From assembly GCF_001612905.1 (NCBI RefSeq), contig NZ_BDBI01000028.1:147407-211406 (forward strand): DNA of 64,000 nt, in the 5' to 3' direction. The translations under genes and the position numbers were made by a program. The notes under the pieces were generated by a model. That model saw nothing but the letters and a program-made list of their open reading frames with translations, did no database searches and was not told where the DNA came from. Position 1 is the first letter of the stretch; each line of letters starts with the position of its first letter. This stretch comes from Nocardia ignorata NBRC 108230. Lineage in GTDB: Bacteria; Actinomycetota; Actinomycetes; Mycobacteriales; Mycobacteriaceae. This document shows positions 61,304 through 64,000 of this stretch, piece after piece.

Positions 61304-62308
61304 ATGCTCACAGCCATAGCCCGGCGCACCGGTGGGACTGTCCTGGTGTTGCTCTCGCTCGTCGGGGTGGTATTCGTGCTGCGGCAAGTCTCGCCGGTGG
61401 ACCCCGCCCGGGCTGTCGTCGGTGACCGGGCCTCCGCCGAGGTGGTCGAACGAGCACGCGACGATCTCGGTCTCGATCGGCCGCTGCCCGTGCAGTATGT
61501 CGAATACGTCGAAAGGGCGGCCACCGGCGACCTCGGACAGTCCGCGGTAACCAGGCGACCGGTCAGCTCCGACATCGGCGAATTCCTGCCCGCCACAGCG
61601 GAACTGATCATCTGCGCGTTCGTGCTCGCGGTTCTGCTCGGTGTGCTGCTCGGCACGGCGACGGCACTGCGCTGGCCAGGATCGGGCGCGCTGCGGGTGG
61701 TGTTGATCGGCGGATCGTCGATGCCGATCTTCCTCGCGGCACTGCTCGCGATCCTGTTGTTCTACAAGGAATTCGGCGTCCTCCCCGCTCGCGGCCGCAG
61801 TTCCTACGCCGACGCGCCCGACGGGCCCACCGGGTTCCTGCTCGTCGACTCACTGGTCGCCGGGCGGCCGAGCGTATTCCTCGATGCCGTCGAGCATCTG
61901 ATCCTCCCCGTGGTCTGCTTGTCCCTGGTGCCCGCCGTCGCGATCGGCCGGGCCCTGCGCAGCAGCTTGCAGCACACGCTGCGCTCGGACTTCGTTCGCA
62001 CCGCCCGCGTGAAAGGCCTCACCGAGCTACGCGTCCTCGGCAGACACGCCTTGCGCAATTCGGTGAGCTCGACATTGTCGATCGCGGGCATGCAGGTGGC
62101 CGCCATGTTCGGCGCCGACATCGTGCTGGAGTTGATCTTCGCCTGGCCAGGCATCGGCCTCTACACCGCCCAAGCGGTGAAAGCCGGCGACTACACCACG
62201 ATCGCCGGCATCACCCTGATCCTCGGCGCGATCTACGTCCTGACGAACTTCCTCGTCGACCTCGCTCAAGCAATCGCCGACCCCCGGACATCTGAAGCCG
62301 CTGCGTGA
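61304..62308 (+). CDS. Dipeptide-type ABC transporter permease (DppB-like)
   Basis: This 334-residue membrane protein has six helices. The first follows the N-terminus (GGTVLVLLSLVGVVFVLRQ), and the large loop with LGLDRPLPVQYVEYVERAATGDLG is typical of DppB. The C-terminal FVRTARVKGLTELRVLGRHALRNS is the ATPase-contact loop. It forms the second half of the membrane channel with the permease part of the fused protein. GGGAGAA precedes the ATG. The 141 bases after its stop contain no supported gene. Confidence 0.93.
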   Translation: MLTAIARRTGGTVLVLLSLVGVVFVLRQVSPVDPARAVVGDRASAEVVERARDDLGLDRPLPVQYVEYVERAATGDLGQSAVTRRPVSSDIGEFLPATAELIICAFVLAVLLGVLLGTATALRWPGSGALRVVLIGGSSMPIFLAALLAILLFYKEFGVLPARGRSSYADAPDGPTGFLLVDSLVAGRPSVFLDAVEHLILPVVCLSLVPAVAIGRALRSSLQHTLRSDFVRTARVKGLTELRVLGRHALRNSVSSTLSIAGMQVAAMFGADIVLELIFAWPGIGLYTAQAVKAGDYTTIAGITLILGAIYVLTNFLVDLAQAIADPRTSEAAA

Positions 62309-62449
62309 CAACAACTTCCGTCGTCGAGTCGGGCGTCGTTGTCGTTCTGCGGCATGGTCGGCCGACTCGTCGCGGCTCACTCGTGAGGTGCCTGCCTCGG
62401 TCGACGCCTGACGTCCGAAATGCTGCGAATCGCAGCCAGCCCCTGTGTG

Positions 62450-62896
62450 TCAGTGGTTGACGAGATCGCGGTACGTACCGAGGATGCCGCGGATGGAGGA
62501 TGTCACCGGGAGGTGGCCGTCGAGCGGCATCCAGGCGTACCGCGCGTGGGCGGTGAGTCGAATCGGTTCGAAGGCGGCTACATCCACGGCGAAATGCAGT
62601 CGGCGGACGGGGCGTGCGTCGGGGGACAGGTAGTCGAAATCGCCGACGTGATGGCGGATCCCGGTGACAGCAAGCCCTGTTTCCTCACACACCCCGCGGG
62701 CCACCGCCTCGGCCAGGGTTTCACCGGGCTTGACGGTGGCCCCGGGAAGCTTCAGCGGGACCCTGACCGGGCCGCTGTCGTGACGCTCCAGGAGTAGTAC
62801 TGTTCCGTCGCGTTCGATGATCACACCGACTCTCGGAGCGGTGCCGTCGACCTCGGCTTGGTGGGCCAGTTCTTCCAACTCCGATGCGGAGACCAT
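62450..62896 (-). CDS. NUDIX hydrolase family protein with altered Nudix box
   Basis: This 148-residue protein has a NUDIX fold with VGVIIERDGTVLLLERH and a box at about residues 52-75, GATVKPGETL then AEAVARGVCEETGL. The metal-binding EE of the box is present, but the usual RE reads RG (Gly68) and the second Gly near the start is Ala, so activity may be weakened or changed. NUDIX enzymes hydrolyse nucleoside diphosphates linked to another group. The ATG at 62896 fits the fold; a longer frame continues 46 codons upstream without a better ribosome site. Confidence 0.8.
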   Translation of the reverse strand: MVSASELEELAHQAEVDGTAPRVGVIIERDGTVLLLERHDSGPVRVPLKLPGATVKPGETLAEAVARGVCEETGLAVTGIRHHVGDFDYLSPDARPVRRLHFAVDVAAFEPIRLTAHARYAWMPLDGHLPVTSSIRGILGTYRDLVNH

Positions 62897-63030
62897 GGGA
62901 CTTACCGACTTCCGATTCCGGACCCGACCTCGCCGGATCCGACGACTGTATCGATTGAATAGGTTACCCCTCGACACCAGGTCGACGCGCTCGAATAGCG
63001 TGGCCGTGGCAGCGCGAATCGCGTCGCGGG

Positions 63031-63705
63031 TCACTCTGCTGCAGGCAAGGATGGGGAGGGCCCCGGATCGGTGCGGAAAGCGCGCACGATCAGGTTGGCG
63101 GCCTCGGTGCAGATGGTCTCGGCCTCGGTGCGGGGGAGCGGGATCGTGCCGTACATCGACGCGTGCAGACCCTGCTGGACGAGCAGTGAGACGAACTGAC
63201 GGGCCGCGGTCGCGGGATCCTCGACATCGAGTTCACTGCGGGAGCGCAGCAGGTCGGCGATCTGGGCTACCAACTGTTTCGGTTCGCCGTCGGCGCAGGC
63301 GGGGCGCAGCGACGGGATCCGGGCGACCTCGCTGATGATGAGACGGCGCAGAGCGGACGCCCGCTCGTCGAGCAGCACCCGCAGGACGCGGTGGCCGATC
63401 TCGACGAGCGCGGCGGTGACGTCGGTGCGATCCGACCCGGCGATCGCGGTGCCGAAGGTCGTTGCCACCTGGGCGCGTTCGTGCTCGACCGCGGCCAGGA
63501 ACAGGGTCTGTTTGTCGCCGAAGTGGTTGTAGGCGGTCTGTTTTGCCACGCCTGCCCGTTCGGCGATCACGTCGAGGGTTGCCCGCTCGTAGCCGTCGCG
63601 CAGGAATGTGTCGATCGCGGCGTCGAGAATGGCTCGCCGCTTACCCGGATCGCCCCCTGGGGGGCGGCCGCCGGGTCCGGTCGATCGCGTTGCCGATGTC
63701 GACAT
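63031..63705 (-). CDS. TetR-family transcriptional regulator
   Basis: This 224-residue regulator has the helix-turn-helix ATLDVIAERAGVAKQTAYNH followed by FGDKQTLFLAAVEHER, and a C-terminal all-helical domain with PATAARQFVSLLVQQGL like AcrR-type members. Its ATG at 63705 lies 124 bases from the divergent nitroreductase gene, so it is probably the local regulator of that gene. Confidence 0.93.
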   Translation of the reverse strand: MSTSATRSTGPGGRPPGGDPGKRRAILDAAIDTFLRDGYERATLDVIAERAGVAKQTAYNHFGDKQTLFLAAVEHERAQVATTFGTAIAGSDRTDVTAALVEIGHRVLRVLLDERASALRRLIISEVARIPSLRPACADGEPKQLVAQIADLLRSRSELDVEDPATAARQFVSLLVQQGLHASMYGTIPLPRTEAETICTEAANLIVRAFRTDPGPSPSLPAAE

Positions 63706-63829
63706 GTCCGTCGGCGCCTTTCACGGATGAGTGGCCTGGGTCACCAAGACTGCGGGTGGACGAGCCAGTCTATCTACTATTTACTGGACTGGACTGACTA
63801 GTCTAAGTAACTCGAGCCGCGGAGGTTTC
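63706..63829. promoter_or_regulatory. Divergent promoter region with likely TetR operator
   Basis: The region between TetR and nitroreductase turns AT-richer from about 63765. It contains GACTAGTC (63796-63803), an eight-base palindrome, set among repeats of GGACT and between TTACTGGACT (63781-63790) and AGTCTAAGTAA (63800-63810), which are approximate inverted copies. This is a good candidate operator covering the nitroreductase promoter. Confidence 0.5.
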
Positions 63830-64000
63830 ATGACGGCGACATCGACCGATCTACTGGCGCTCGACGCGGCGGCGCAGGACATGTTGTTCCGCGCCGCCCG
63901 CACCGCCAACACGTTCACCGACGAACCGGTGACCGACGAGCAGTTCCGGGCCGTCTACGAACTCGTGAAGTTCGGGCCCACCTCGATGAACCAGCAACCG
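63830..64000 (+). CDS. Nitroreductase family protein, RutE-like, 3' end outside window
   Basis: Only the first 57 codons are present. They read as the start of a nitroreductase-fold FMN enzyme: a helix with LFRAARTANTFTDEPV and then VYELVKFGPTSMNQQP, the flavin-binding stretch near the N-terminus. The ARTANTF...PTSxNxQP pattern is that of RutE-type malonic semialdehyde reductases. GGAGG lies six bases before the ATG. The rest of the gene lies beyond the window, so the exact subgroup is tentative. Confidence 0.8.
   Translation, partial: MTATSTDLLALDAAAQDMLFRAARTANTFTDEPVTDEQFRAVYELVKFGPTSMNQQP

Overview
The window is GC-rich DNA with dense, often ATGA- or GTGA-overlapping genes, many GTG starts and an actinobacterial gene repertoire. 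That repertoire includes paired acyl-CoA dehydrogenases, an NDMA-type zinc alcohol dehydrogenase, an MMPL transporter, a DUF6879 protein and modular polyketide genes. It fits a Nocardia-like member of the Mycobacteriales; the genus is an inference. No rRNA, tRNA, CRISPR array, insertion sequence or prophage gene was recognised.

Region 1 (1-4867) holds the end of one acyl-CoA dehydrogenase gene, a second complete one, and both subunits of the proton-translocating transhydrogenase (pntA, pntB). Region 2 (about 4984-22191) looks like a catabolic regulon. It has an alpha/beta hydrolase, an SCP2-like protein, a glutamine-synthetase-like gamma-glutamyl-amide ligase, a PuuD-like gamma-glutamyl hydrolase and a TetR regulator. 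A long operon follows: acyl-CoA ligase, enoyl-CoA hydratase, alcohol dehydrogenase, aldehyde dehydrogenase, Baeyer-Villiger-type flavin monooxygenase, 3-aminoacyl-CoA ammonia-lyase-like hotdog protein and PuuB-like flavin oxidase. Next come a MaoC-like protein, a nitronate-monooxygenase-family protein, a seven-helix membrane protein and a flavin amine oxidase. Four promoters here share a two-box operator, each with two ten-base boxes repeated every 13 bases. Together the genes read as a route from an amine through a ketone, ester or lactone and acid to beta-oxidation. The substrate is unknown.

Region 3 (23256-31728) is a LacI-controlled set: a TIM-barrel isomerase, a DUF993 protein and a Gfo/Idh/MocA dehydrogenase on one strand; LacI, a NitT/TauT-type ABC importer and a glycerate kinase on the other. 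The same 14-base operator lies in front of both halves in opposite orientation. Region 4 (31771-39936) is mixed: a membrane diguanylate cyclase, an ABC ATPase gene broken by one in-frame stop, MarR plus MMPL exporter, a small membrane protein, and a divergent glucose-6-phosphate-dehydrogenase-family gene next to a sugar MFS transporter.

Region 5 (about 40658-56386, with an ABC transporter to 62308) is a probable biosynthetic gene cluster that I cannot match to a known one. It has one fully reducing type I polyketide module (KS-AT-DH-ER-KR-ACP, methylmalonyl-type AT, no thioesterase), a free-standing ACP, a SnoaL-like protein, a GNAT-like protein and seven oxidative enzymes. The seven are three isopenicillin-N-synthase-like oxygenases, one JmjC-like cupin, two phytanoyl-CoA-dioxygenase-like proteins and one P450. 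A dipeptide-type ABC transporter with an unusual ATPase-ATPase-permease fusion lies next to it. The window ends (62450-64000) with a NUDIX protein, a TetR regulator and the start of a divergent nitroreductase gene.
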